NCBI GenBank assembly: GCA_965205915.1
Contig: OZ242191.1
Span: 248,001 to 312,000 of the forward strand
Direction of reading: 5' to 3'
DNA: 64,000 nucleotides
DNA from: VXMO01 sp965205915
GTDB lineage: Bacteria > Chloroflexota > Dehalococcoidia > UBA6926
Shown here: positions 26,966 to 35,827 of the stretch, piece after piece
Layout of the letters: each line of letters starts with the position of its first letter
Position numbering within the stretch: the stretch's first letter is position 1
The notes under the pieces: generated by a model
Database searches by the model: none
The model's input: only the letters and a program-made list of their open reading frames with translations
What the model was told of the DNA's origin: nothing
Made by a program: the position numbers and the translations under genes

Positions 26966-27250
26966 ATGGCGACCGGAGCAGACAAGCCGCGCGGCACGCG
27001 AACGATCAAGGCCTCAGAGTTCAAGGCAAAGTGCCTCAAGCTCATGGATGAGGTCGCGGAGACCGGCGAGGAAATCATCATCACCAAGAACGGCAAGCCG
27101 GTGGCCAAGCTATCGCCGCACCGTGAAAAACCCACGACGCTCTTTGGGCTGGGCCGCGATCGCATGAAGATCATCGGTGACATCATCAGCCCCATCGACG
27201 TCGAGTGGGAGGCGATGGTCAACCCGGATAGGGTTATCAATCCAACATGA
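26966..27250 (+). CDS. Phd/YefM-type antitoxin, copy 2
   Basis: Start ATG 26966 follows AGAGAGGAATG. The 94-residue product is nearly the same as copy 1 up to SPIDVEW, then continues EAMVNPDRVINPT. Its TGA overlaps the ATG of the VapC toxin by four bases (ATGA), so the two are co-translated. This copy is therefore the antitoxin matched to the toxin. Confidence 0.8.
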   Translation: MATGADKPRGTRTIKASEFKAKCLKLMDEVAETGEEIIITKNGKPVAKLSPHREKPTTLFGLGRDRMKIIGDIISPIDVEWEAMVNPDRVINPT

Positions 27251-27645
27251 TCGTCGTGGATACACACGCCTTGCTGTGGTACTGGAGCGCCGTGGGCAAT
27301 CTGGGGCCCACAACAAGGCGAACCATAGACCGGGCCCTCCGCGAGGATGACCTAGCCGTATCAGCGATGACCTTTTGGGAAGTCGCCATGCTGCGGGACA
27401 AGAACCGCATCAATTTCCCGGAGGATGTGGGACTGTGGCGTCGTGAGTTGCTCAGCCAGGGAATCATCGAGATACCCGTCGATGGAGAGATCGGCATCCG
27501 CGCCAACACGCTGCCGGACTTTCACCCGGATCCCGCCGACCGCATCATCGTCGCCACGGCCATTGACGGCCACCAACTCATCACCGGCGACACCGCAATT
27601 CTCAACTGGCCCGGCGGGTTAAGACGGATTGACGCGCGGGAGTAG
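27247..27645 (+). CDS. vapC: VapC-type PIN-domain toxin
   Basis: The 132-residue protein starts IVVDTHALLWYWSAVGNLGP, with the first PIN Asp in VDTH, a conserved Glu in FWEVAMLRDK, and the last acidic cluster in DFHPDPADRIIVATA and ITGDTAI. VapC toxins are magnesium-dependent ribonucleases blocked by their antitoxin. Coupling by ATGA overlap to a Phd-type antitoxin supports the assignment. All active-site residues look present. Confidence 0.85.
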   Translation: MIVVDTHALLWYWSAVGNLGPTTRRTIDRALREDDLAVSAMTFWEVAMLRDKNRINFPEDVGLWRRELLSQGIIEIPVDGEIGIRANTLPDFHPDPADRIIVATAIDGHQLITGDTAILNWPGGLRRIDARE

Positions 27646-27803
27646 GGCGTGGATGCCGTTACCTTTCTTGCCCCCGCAGTCGTACGGCAATTCAAGACCA
27701 TCGAATTGCTAGGCATTGCCCCGTCGATACCCTCTACGCCCCGCGATTTTGGCTATGCCCCTCCATCGTTCCATAAGCACCGTCACCTGATCCACGCACA
27801 ATC

Positions 27804-27832
27804 TTGCAGAATAGGGAACATCGTTCTAATAT
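27804..27832 (+). promoter_or_regulatory. Promoter of the DUF3644 gene
   Basis: TTGCAG at 27804-27809 and TAATAT at 27827-27832 are separated by 17 bases, giving a leader of about 70 bases before the ATG at 27911. GAACATCGTTC, an inverted repeat that touches the -10, and two GTTCTAA words overlap it and could be an operator. Confidence 0.5.
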
Positions 27833-27910
27833 GTTCTAAATGCTGTGGCTAAAGCGTCCTGAACAGAAGATGCACGGTGGCGGGGAAGACAGACAAGGAG
27901 ACTTACACCG

Positions 27911-28909
27911 ATGGCCGGAAATCGTGGACCGACAATAGCTCTGCAGATGATTCGTAAGTCCAGGGAGGCGGCAATGAATGCCGTTCAGACGTTCAATAAT
28001 CCTCTCACCACCTTCAAGACTGAAACTTTCATCGTCTTGATGGGTATTGCATGGACATATCTCCTTCACGCCCACTATAGAACCGAGGGTGTAGAATACC
28101 GATACTACCGCCAAATGGCCAAGCGACGTAGATTCGATCGCACCAAATCCGGTTCATACAAATACTGGGGCCTTGAAGATTGCATCAAGGACCCCCGATG
28201 TCCGCTAGACGACACAACCAAGATAAATATCCTGTTCCTCATTGGTTTGCGAAACGAGATTGAACATCACCAGTCAGTCGGCGTCGACCAAATGCTGTCT
28301 AGTAGATACCTTGCGTGCTGCCTAAATTTCGAGCGGTACATTACTGAAATATTTGGCCGGCAGTACTCCTTGGAGGAATCAATGGCATTCGCTCTTTATT
28401 TTCGGGACCTGACATCGGCAGTTAAGCCATTTGAAGCTGCTGCTCCCTTGCCTTCGAATGTGTCCAGGTACATTCAGGAGTTTGATTCTAAAATTTCGGC
28501 TCAAGACCTAGTTTCCCAACAGTTTCGCCGCAGATACTTGTTTGTGCCTTTGGTCACCAGCAAGAGCGCCCAAGCGGACGAAGTTATTGAGTTCGTGTCT
28601 CCGGACTCAGATCTTGCTAAGGCAATAAATGACGACTACCAGCAAATCTTTCTTAAGGAGGTCGAAAAGCCCAAGTACCTCCCGTCGAAGATAGTACAGC
28701 TTATGAACGCTGAAGGCTTCCCGGGGTTCACCCGGCAGCGTCATATCGAGCTATGGAAGGCAATCGACGGCAAGAATCCAGCAAAAGGTTACGGATATGA
28801 ACTTGGCGGGAGATGGTTTTGGTACGATCGTTGGCTGGCTGTAGTTCGCAAGCATTGCACTGAGAACTTAGAGAATTATCGCTCGGGACTAAGTGAAGAA
28901 GCCGCCTGA
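27911..28909 (+). CDS. DUF3644-like protein with HEPN-type RxxxxH motif
   Basis: The ATG at 27911 follows AAGGAG at 9-base spacing. The 332-residue protein opens SREAAMNAVQTFNNPLTTFK then ETFIVLMGIAWTYLLHAHY, as in DUF3644 proteins, and has LRNEIEHHQ at about 114-122. R-x4-H in that helix is the catalytic motif of HEPN ribonucleases found in abortive infection and toxin systems. The C-terminal half contains a wing-like region (FTRQRHIELWKAIDG, then GYELGGRWFWYDRW) that may bind nucleic acid. It stands alone, next to a toxin-antitoxin pair. A defence role is inference. Its lower GC and different codon use suggest transfer. Confidence 0.65.
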   Translation: MAGNRGPTIALQMIRKSREAAMNAVQTFNNPLTTFKTETFIVLMGIAWTYLLHAHYRTEGVEYRYYRQMAKRRRFDRTKSGSYKYWGLEDCIKDPRCPLDDTTKINILFLIGLRNEIEHHQSVGVDQMLSSRYLACCLNFERYITEIFGRQYSLEESMAFALYFRDLTSAVKPFEAAAPLPSNVSRYIQEFDSKISAQDLVSQQFRRRYLFVPLVTSKSAQADEVIEFVSPDSDLAKAINDDYQQIFLKEVEKPKYLPSKIVQLMNAEGFPGFTRQRHIELWKAIDGKNPAKGYGYELGGRWFWYDRWLAVVRKHCTENLENYRSGLSEEAA

Positions 28910-29190
28910 CCCCCCCCCCAGCAAGCTCAACGAAGAAACCCTCGCCGAGGAGTCCAGGCAGGGGGTGGTGAGGCGCCTACGTCACGCATGAGGAGCTCGG
29001 TTGGGGAACACCGCTATGAACGGAACACGCGGCTCGCCGTGATCTTTGCACCTGCCCACGCATCCCTAGATAACGGTTCATAGCTCATCCCGGGCGCTAG
29101 ACACGTATACTTGCCCAAGGAAACGGGGAGGACGTGTTCTTCTGTGATGCTGTTTGATTCTTTCGACAGACACCGTTGGGCACAACGGCA

Positions 29191-32100
29191 ATGAGGGCTC
29201 TTGTGAACCTTTCGCCGGCGAGGCTGCGCCTCATACGTAGCGTTGGTCTGCTGCTCATGCTGGCGGCGTCCGTCGCGGGTTTTATGCTCCTCATTGACCT
29301 GCTGGCAGACACGGCGTCACAGGGCTCCGGTGATCTCCTGGCTGAGACCGAATCGGACAACGTTTTTATCAGCCTGCCGAGTTCGGCATCCCTCTTTGCG
29401 CTCGGTCTGGCGGCCGTCGCGCTTATTGTCGCCCTCGCAGTCATCGCCGCGCCGTCCAATTGGAGACGGTCGGAGGCCGGCCTGCCCCGTCCGCGTTGGC
29501 GTCCATTCGGAATCGCCGCATCGATTGCCCTGATTGTCGGCGCGGCAGGGCTATTCCTTGCCTTCTCGGATTCGTCACCGCTCTTCCAGCAACAGGTGGA
29601 TGCAGGGGCTATCGCGACTGAGCAGGAAGCCGCCGCCCATCAGGTCTATACAGAATGGATCGCGCCTGCCGGCGTCGTCGTTCTTGCCGCTTTTTTCTTC
29701 ACCGCTATCCTCATCGGTTTCCTCAAACCGCGCATGTTGCTGCCTGTCCTGGCGCTGTGGCTTGTGGCAGGTCTGTTCTTCGGATTCTTCAGTTCAGGCG
29801 CCATTGCAGGCTTAAGCCTGTTCGACCCTATCGTCACCCTCAACACGCCGGACGCGTTTGCGGCAGAGGTCGGGAAACATCGCACCGCAGCAATACCGCC
29901 GGCAGATGACGGCGCGGGCGACGACACCGGTGTGGGAGACGGTCCACCCACGCCAAACGAGGGTGTAGCCGATAACGAAAGCGACGAACTCGGCGAGGGT
30001 GTTGGCGGCGTGGGGGACATTGGGCAGGATGCTCCCGGGGAGGTCAGCGAAGAGGCGCTGATCGCGCGGCTGAATGATGCGCGCAATCCGTACGACCGTG
30101 CCAACGCGGCCGAGGCACTCCCGGAGCACGGTTCTGATGAGGCGCTGCGGGCGCTCGCGCATGCTTCCCTGTATGACCCTTCCCAGATTGTGAAGGACGC
30201 GGCCCTGGACGCCATCGCTGATTGGGATTTCGAGACGCTCGTTGAAATACTGCAAGAACATCCGGAGGCCGATGTCCGAAGAGCCGCAGCGGCGGCGCTG
30301 GGCAGGCTGCAGGATCTTCGCGCTGTCGAGCCGCTGGCCACTGCCCTGCTGACCGATGAGGCGGCTGAGGTGCGACAGGAATCCGCAAAGGCGCTGCGCA
30401 GACTTGGAGACACGGAGGCGGTCAGCGCGCTTATCCAATCGCTGCGGGAGGACGCAGTAGAGGATGTTCGGGCTGAGTCGGCAGAGGCGCTCGGCGTTCT
30501 GGGAGATGAGCGGGCTATACAGCCCTTGCTGGAGGCGCTGGAGGAAGACCCTTCGGCCCTTGTGCGTGAGGCGGCGGCAAAGGCGCTCGGTCTTCTCCGC
30601 AGTTCAAGCGCCCTGTCAGAACTGGACACCGCGCGAACAGAAGATGAATCGCAGGACGTGAGGCACGCGGCGGCGGGCGCACTCAACCGCTACACGCTTG
30701 ATGAACTCACTGACGCGCTGCTCACCGCGGTATCAGCCGATGACCGCGCTACAGCGGCGAAGATTCTTGGGGAACGCGGGAATAGACGCGCAATTCCCGC
30801 TCTCATTGAGGGCATGAACGACCAAGAGGAGATAGTACGCAACGCGGCACGCGAGGCGCTGGAACAGTTTGGAACGCTGGTGCCGCTGGAGAATGGATCC
30901 AGTGTCCTGTACTTGCATGGCAGCGGCGGCGGTAGTGGCAGCGGCGAGGGTATTGGCGGCGGTATCGGATTGGTGCCCGGCACAACAGCCCGTCGCGCGG
31001 AAGGCCTACCTCAGCCCGAGACTGCCCTGTTTATCATCGAAGGCGCCGCAAATACGAATTTCCTCCGCACGACGGTTGGCGAGATATTCAACGGAGCTGA
31101 CTGGTATCGACAGCGGTCGCAAACGGAGATTTATCGCAGCAGCGAGTCTATCAGCAACGAGGAGCTGCCCGGAGCGCCGTTCTCTCACCTGGGAGACAGT
31201 AAGACGGAGAACATACTGATGTATCCGGAGGAGGCTTTGGGGCGGTTCCCCATTGGCACCTTGCCGGTCCCCCTGTTCCTCGGATCGATTTCCACGAGTG
31301 GTTCATTCGATTTGGTCGCTAATACTTTCGTCTCATACGAAGACCGGCGCCAATTGAGAACGGCGTCCGGGGTGCCCCAATACACCAACCAAGAGCTTTT
31401 GGAAGCCGAACCCATCTATGACGACGTAATCGCCGTGCCGGACGCGATGCCCGCCAGAGTGCATGAACTGGCCCAGCAGATAACGGCGGGATACGATGCG
31501 CCGTTTGAGAAAGCGCAGGCTATCCAGCGATATCTCACACAGAATTACGAGTATGCGCTGAGAAGCCCGACGGAAGCCGACGTTCCTCCCGGTGAAGACC
31601 TCGTAGACTGGTTCCTCTTTGAGAGTCGGACGGGAACGTGCGGCACATTTAGCAGCGCATTTGCCGTCCTCGCCCGCTCTGTCGGTCTGTCGGCTCGCGT
31701 TGTGTCCGGATGGGCGATCGTCCCGACTGAAGATTGGCAGGTCGTGTATGCAGACCAAGCGCATCAGATAGCAGAGATTCTCTTTGAGGGGTATGGATGG
31801 GTGCCGTTTGAGGCGACGCCGGGCGGCGGCCCGGCGGGCCGCGCAGCAGAAAATTTTCAACAAGACCAGGCGGAGCAAACGGAGTTCGACCGACTAACCG
31901 AGCAACTCGGAAGCTCGGACTCTGACACAGCGGAAGCTGCCCGTAACGCCCTTGAGTCGCTCGGCGCGTCTATCTATCGGACGGAAACCGGCGGGAGCGT
32001 CATCCGTGACTCGCAGAGTGGGAGAATTGCATTTCCGCCCGGAACGACGACTGAGCAGCACCCGGGCGGCAAGGGCGATTTCGCGGTGTTTAGCGTAGCC

Positions 32101-35100
32101 GGCGCAAAGCGCACCGAGTACCTGATGACGGCAACCGGTGACGTTTATGAGGATGGACAATGGCAGCAACTCGATCCGGTGTTCGTCGAAAACAATCCAT
32201 CCGGCACAATTGCCAAGGTGGTGCGCAAAGATATGCAACTGGGTCGCGCGCCCTGGGACACCCTGCCCGATTCGCGTATCGAGCGTCTTCTTCTTGTCCC
32301 TGACTTTGACAACTATGACAATGTGTTCCTGGACAGGATTCGGGTTGGGGCGCTGACGTCTGATGGCTGGATTCCCGCAGGGGTGGTTCCCGTTTCTCGC
32401 CACCTGAACTTGATGGAACGCGAGGGGGTCTATAGCCCGTATAGCGGCATCTTCTCAATGAACGAACCGGCACATGGGTACCAGTGGTGGTCCATCGTGC
32501 CGCGGCTTTCGCGCGACGATCTCTTCAGGGCCGAGGTCGTCGACGATCCTACTTACCTGCAGTTGCCCGCGGATATGCCCAGACGAATACGCGAATTGGC
32601 AGAGGACATCACGGACGGGGAGAGAACTCCGTATGCAAAGGCAAAGGCACTGGAGCGCTACCTAAAGACGCGATTCGCCTACGTGTTTGGGAGTGAGTCG
32701 TCGGCTCCTCCACGCCCGGCAGGACATGATCCCGTCGATTGGTTCCTATTCGAGAGCCAAGAGGGAACGTGTGGCAATTTCAGCAGCGCGTTCGTCCTGC
32801 TCGCGAGGTCCATCGGGCTGCCCGCCCGGGTTGCGGCGGGCTGGCTCATCGATGCGCGAAAGGAATCTCAGGTAGTCATGGCGACTCAGGCTCACCAATG
32901 GGCAGAGGTAGCTTTCGAGGATTATGGCTGGATCACCTTTGAGCCGACTGCTTCGGGCAGTGCCAGGACGCGCCTCGACCTGCCGGACCCGGACGAAATT
33001 ACATTCGGCGGTCTGGGGTTCGACGACAGCAGAGATTCCTCAAACACCGGCCCCGTCGTGATTGACGCGGGGCCACGCGTTTTCAACACCGTCACAGACA
33101 TCACACGATGGCCGTCAGAGGTTGTCAGGGGCGAGCCGTTCACCATCGGCGGAATCGTTGAGACGCAGGGCGGCGTTCCGGTCACCGGCATGGAAGTCGA
33201 AATCTTCGTCAATGAGATCAAGGCGAATGGCGGCCTCAGAGTTGGTTCGGGAATGGTCGAGAACGGCCGCTACACCATTGAGGTCTCAATCCCACCGGCG
33301 GTTGAACGCGGAAAGTACCAGCTGATTGCTCATGCCATCGGCACGGAAACCTACATCGAATCGTGGAGCGATCCTGACATCGCCGTCTTCTCCAAGAGCG
33401 GCCTCGTGCTGTCCGGCCCGCAAGAGGTGGACGTTGGGACGGCGGCAGTGTTCCGCGGACGGGTGACGGAAGATACTGGCGACGGCGTGGAGGGCATCCC
33501 ACTCACTTTAGTTATCGATGGTCGTTCACGGCCGCAACAGAGGACGGGCGAGGACGGCAGTTTCAGTTTCTCAAACACGTTCCTTGCGCCAGGCAATCAT
33601 TGGGCAGAAGTGCGGTTCTCCGATACCGATTTCCTGCGCGCCAACTCCGCCCGGCTGAACCTGGAAGCGGTTATGCCCACTACCCTCACGCTGGACGCGC
33701 CGGTACAGGTGCGCGTCGATGAGCCGTTCACAGTCACAGGCAGCCTTCTCGATGTCCGGGGCAGGCCGCAGACAGGTAGCCAGGTCACGCTCGCGATGGG
33801 CGAGACGGAGGAGGCAACTGTCACCATCGGCGTCGAGGGATCGTTCACACATGAGTTAACACTCCCCGACTCCGGACAAGTTACGGTCACGGCTAGCTTT
33901 GAGAGAGAACGCCACATCCTCGGGTCATCGGCATCGGCCAACGTCCTGGCCAGACACATAACCGTGCTCTCATTTGAGGGTCCGCGTGAGGCGCTTTTCG
34001 GAGATACCGTTACGTTCCTGGGCGCAGTCACGTCGCCCACGGCTGAAGAACTTGAGCCGCTGATGGTTGAGATTGTCAACGGGGCCGGCGAAATCGTAAC
34101 GACCATTCAGACGGACGGGGGCGGCGCGTTCTCATACGACCCCGGCAGCCTGGAGGAAACCGGCCCGCGAACACTGACGGCTCGCGTCCCGGAACAGGAA
34201 TTCCTGACCTACAGCGCCGCAAGTATCTCGTTCTCCGTGGTGCATCCCACCGCGCTTTCCCTTGACGGCCCTCCCATCGCAATGGTCGGCCAACACATCG
34301 AGTTCAGTGGCTCGCTGCTACAGGGGGACGGACAGCCCATTCCCGAGGCATCCCTGCTCATCGGCGGGGACCCGGTGATTACGGGCGAGGACGGCACGTT
34401 CGCCCACGTAATTACCATGCCCCAAGACCTTGGACAGGCAGTCATCGAGGATCGGATCGGCATCGCCTACAAATTCGAGGGAACGGATCACTTCGCGTCG
34501 GCGTCGGGCAGCCGCTCAGTAATCGTGGGCGTTCCGCGCCTGACCGCCGAACGCGTTGCGCCCATTGCGCGCGGCGACGTGGCGCATGTGCGCGGCGCAG
34601 CCTTTACGGGTACCCGGCCGCTGCCTGACGCGGCCGTGACGCTGACGGGCGGGCAGGAAGACGAGACGGGCTCGTCCGGGCAATTCTTCTTTGAATATCA
34701 AATTCCCACAACAGCGCAGATTGGGCCGCTGCGGTTGACCGTTGAGCTGGACGGGCTCGGCGTGCAGACGCCGATAGAGCTGGACATTCGGTCCGCCACC
34801 CACATGGTCGCCATGCCGTTGGAGGACGTGCGGCCGGGCCGCGTCGTGGAAGTACAGACGGCGTTGTACGACGACACGGGCGCGGGCATCTCCGGCGCAA
34901 GCCTGCGCACCAGCACGGGACTAACGCTCGTCACGGATCAGTTTGGCCAAGCGCTGTTTGAGTTGACCGTGCCGGAGTCGGAAACACTGCTGGCCGTGCC
35001 GCTGACCTTTACCTACACCGGCGATCGGCAACACATGCCGCTCAACTATTTCCTCGGCATCCCCGTCACACCACCATCCTTTAATTGGCTGCTTTGGGTT

Positions 35101-35823
35101 GTCCTGCCGGCGTTCCTGCTGATCCTTGGATCGGGTGGCTTCGGCGCGTATCGACTGAGAGCCGCCGGGCTTCCTCTCGATCCCAGGCGCTGGTCAGTGA
35201 GCGGCATCCAGGCCGTCGCAGAACCCGTCGCGCCCGTACCTGATGGCTTCGAGCCGCTGCCGGCGCCGCTGGAGACGGTGATGGAGTTGGCGCTTGGCGG
35301 GCCCGGCGCGGAGACAGGCAACGTGTACGGCCTCGATGAAGAGGTCATCATCACGGGCAGGCTCATCTCCGAGGACGGCGCGCCCGTGCCAGGTCGAGCC
35401 GTCGAGTTGCGAGAGCCGTTCGGCGATGTTGCGATGTTCGATACGGATGAGTCAGGCGAGTTCCAACTTGTTCTGCGAGCCGATGAGCGCGGTGAGTTCT
35501 CCTTGTCGGCACAGTTTGAGGGAGACTCCTTCTACCTACGGTCCTCAGCGTCCGCCGTATATCGCATCGTTGATTTCCGGGAGGAGATGGTGCGGCTCTT
35601 TGGCGAGTTCATGAACTGGGCGACAAGCCTCGATGTCGGAATTGCAGGCCAATCGCCGCGAGAAACCGAGTCGGTCCTGGTGGCGGCCGGTGTGCCCGTC
35701 GACCAGAGGGCGCTGGATGAACTGGTCACGCGATTTGAAGAGGCTGATTACAGTGAGCATGAGATAGCCCGTCGGCACTACGAGGCGATGTACCGCGCCC
35801 GACGGACAGTCGTCGGAGAGTAG
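29191..35823 (+). CDS. Giant membrane protein: HEAT repeats, two transglutaminase cores, Ig-like repeats, DUF4129-like tail
   Basis: About 2210 residues from ATG 29191 (a TTG at 29176 is also possible). Four or five N-terminal membrane spans are followed by HEAT/PBS-lyase-like repeats (about 283-567) of the type VRRAAAAALGRLQD. The first transglutaminase core has Cys817 in RTGTCGTFSSAF and His858 in DQAHQIAE; the second has Cys1194 in EGTCGNFSSAF and His1235 in TQAHQWAEV, each followed by GW-FE-T. About eight beta-sandwich repeats (about 1300-1950) precede a span near 1963-1988 and a tail resembling DUF4129. It heads an operon with MoxR and DUF58, the setting of TgpA-type transglutaminases, which act on the outer face of the membrane. 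Two complete cores and HEAT repeats in one chain are unusual for the family. Confidence 0.85.
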   Translation: MRALVNLSPARLRLIRSVGLLLMLAASVAGFMLLIDLLADTASQGSGDLLAETESDNVFISLPSSASLFALGLAAVALIVALAVIAAPSNWRRSEAGLPRPRWRPFGIAASIALIVGAAGLFLAFSDSSPLFQQQVDAGAIATEQEAAAHQVYTEWIAPAGVVVLAAFFFTAILIGFLKPRMLLPVLALWLVAGLFFGFFSSGAIAGLSLFDPIVTLNTPDAFAAEVGKHRTAAIPPADDGAGDDTGVGDGPPTPNEGVADNESDELGEGVGGVGDIGQDAPGEVSEEALIARLNDARNPYDRANAAEALPEHGSDEALRALAHASLYDPSQIVKDAALDAIADWDFETLVEILQEHPEADVRRAAAAALGRLQDLRAVEPLATALLTDEAAEVRQESAKALRRLGDTEAVSALIQSLREDAVEDVRAESAEALGVLGDERAIQPLLEALEEDPSALVREAAAKALGLLRSSSALSELDTARTEDESQDVRHAAAGALNRYTLDELTDALLTAVSADDRATAAKILGERGNRRAIPALIEGMNDQEEIVRNAAREALEQFGTLVPLENGSSVLYLHGSGGGSGSGEGIGGGIGLVPGTTARRAEGLPQPETALFIIEGAANTNFLRTTVGEIFNGADWYRQRSQTEIYRSSESISNEELPGAPFSHLGDSKTENILMYPEEALGRFPIGTLPVPLFLGSISTSGSFDLVANTFVSYEDRRQLRTASGVPQYTNQELLEAEPIYDDVIAVPDAMPARVHELAQQITAGYDAPFEKAQAIQRYLTQNYEYALRSPTEADVPPGEDLVDWFLFESRTGTCGTFSSAFAVLARSVGLSARVVSGWAIVPTEDWQVVYADQAHQIAEILFEGYGWVPFEATPGGGPAGRAAENFQQDQAEQTEFDRLTEQLGSSDSDTAEAARNALESLGASIYRTETGGSVIRDSQSGRIAFPPGTTTEQHPGGKGDFAVFSVAGAKRTEYLMTATGDVYEDGQWQQLDPVFVENNPSGTIAKVVRKDMQLGRAPWDTLPDSRIERLLLVPDFDNYDNVFLDRIRVGALTSDGWIPAGVVPVSRHLNLMEREGVYSPYSGIFSMNEPAHGYQWWSIVPRLSRDDLFRAEVVDDPTYLQLPADMPRRIRELAEDITDGERTPYAKAKALERYLKTRFAYVFGSESSAPPRPAGHDPVDWFLFESQEGTCGNFSSAFVLLARSIGLPARVAAGWLIDARKESQVVMATQAHQWAEVAFEDYGWITFEPTASGSARTRLDLPDPDEITFGGLGFDDSRDSSNTGPVVIDAGPRVFNTVTDITRWPSEVVRGEPFTIGGIVETQGGVPVTGMEVEIFVNEIKANGGLRVGSGMVENGRYTIEVSIPPAVERGKYQLIAHAIGTETYIESWSDPDIAVFSKSGLVLSGPQEVDVGTAAVFRGRVTEDTGDGVEGIPLTLVIDGRSRPQQRTGEDGSFSFSNTFLAPGNHWAEVRFSDTDFLRANSARLNLEAVMPTTLTLDAPVQVRVDEPFTVTGSLLDVRGRPQTGSQVTLAMGETEEATVTIGVEGSFTHELTLPDSGQVTVTASFERERHILGSSASANVLARHITVLSFEGPREALFGDTVTFLGAVTSPTAEELEPLMVEIVNGAGEIVTTIQTDGGGAFSYDPGSLEETGPRTLTARVPEQEFLTYSAASISFSVVHPTALSLDGPPIAMVGQHIEFSGSLLQGDGQPIPEASLLIGGDPVITGEDGTFAHVITMPQDLGQAVIEDRIGIAYKFEGTDHFASASGSRSVIVGVPRLTAERVAPIARGDVAHVRGAAFTGTRPLPDAAVTLTGGQEDETGSSGQFFFEYQIPTTAQIGPLRLTVELDGLGVQTPIELDIRSATHMVAMPLEDVRPGRVVEVQTALYDDTGAGISGASLRTSTGLTLVTDQFGQALFELTVPESETLLAVPLTFTYTGDRQHMPLNYFLGIPVTPPSFNWLLWVVLPAFLLILGSGGFGAYRLRAAGLPLDPRRWSVSGIQAVAEPVAPVPDGFEPLPAPLETVMELALGGPGAETGNVYGLDEEVIITGRLISEDGAPVPGRAVELREPFGDVAMFDTDESGEFQLVLRADERGEFSLSAQFEGDSFYLRSSASAVYRIVDFREEMVRLFGEFMNWATSLDVGIAGQSPRETESVLVAAGVPVDQRALDELVTRFEEADYSEHEIARRHYEAMYRARRTVVGE

Positions 35824-35827
35824 CCAC

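Larger units (their letters stand above)
26577..27216 (+). repeat. Tandem duplication of antitoxin gene with its control region
   Basis: About 320 bases, from the TGTGACCATAG-type control region through IISPIDVEW of the antitoxin, occur twice in a row (about 26577-26893 and 26899-27216). The copies are closely similar; differences are scattered. The junction cuts the end of the first antitoxin gene and gives it the new tail GARNIM. Confidence 0.85.

Noticed and set aside
28911..28920. Run of ten C after the DUF3644 stop as a phase-variable tract
   Set aside because: It begins at the stop codon and lies outside any coding frame or obvious promoter.
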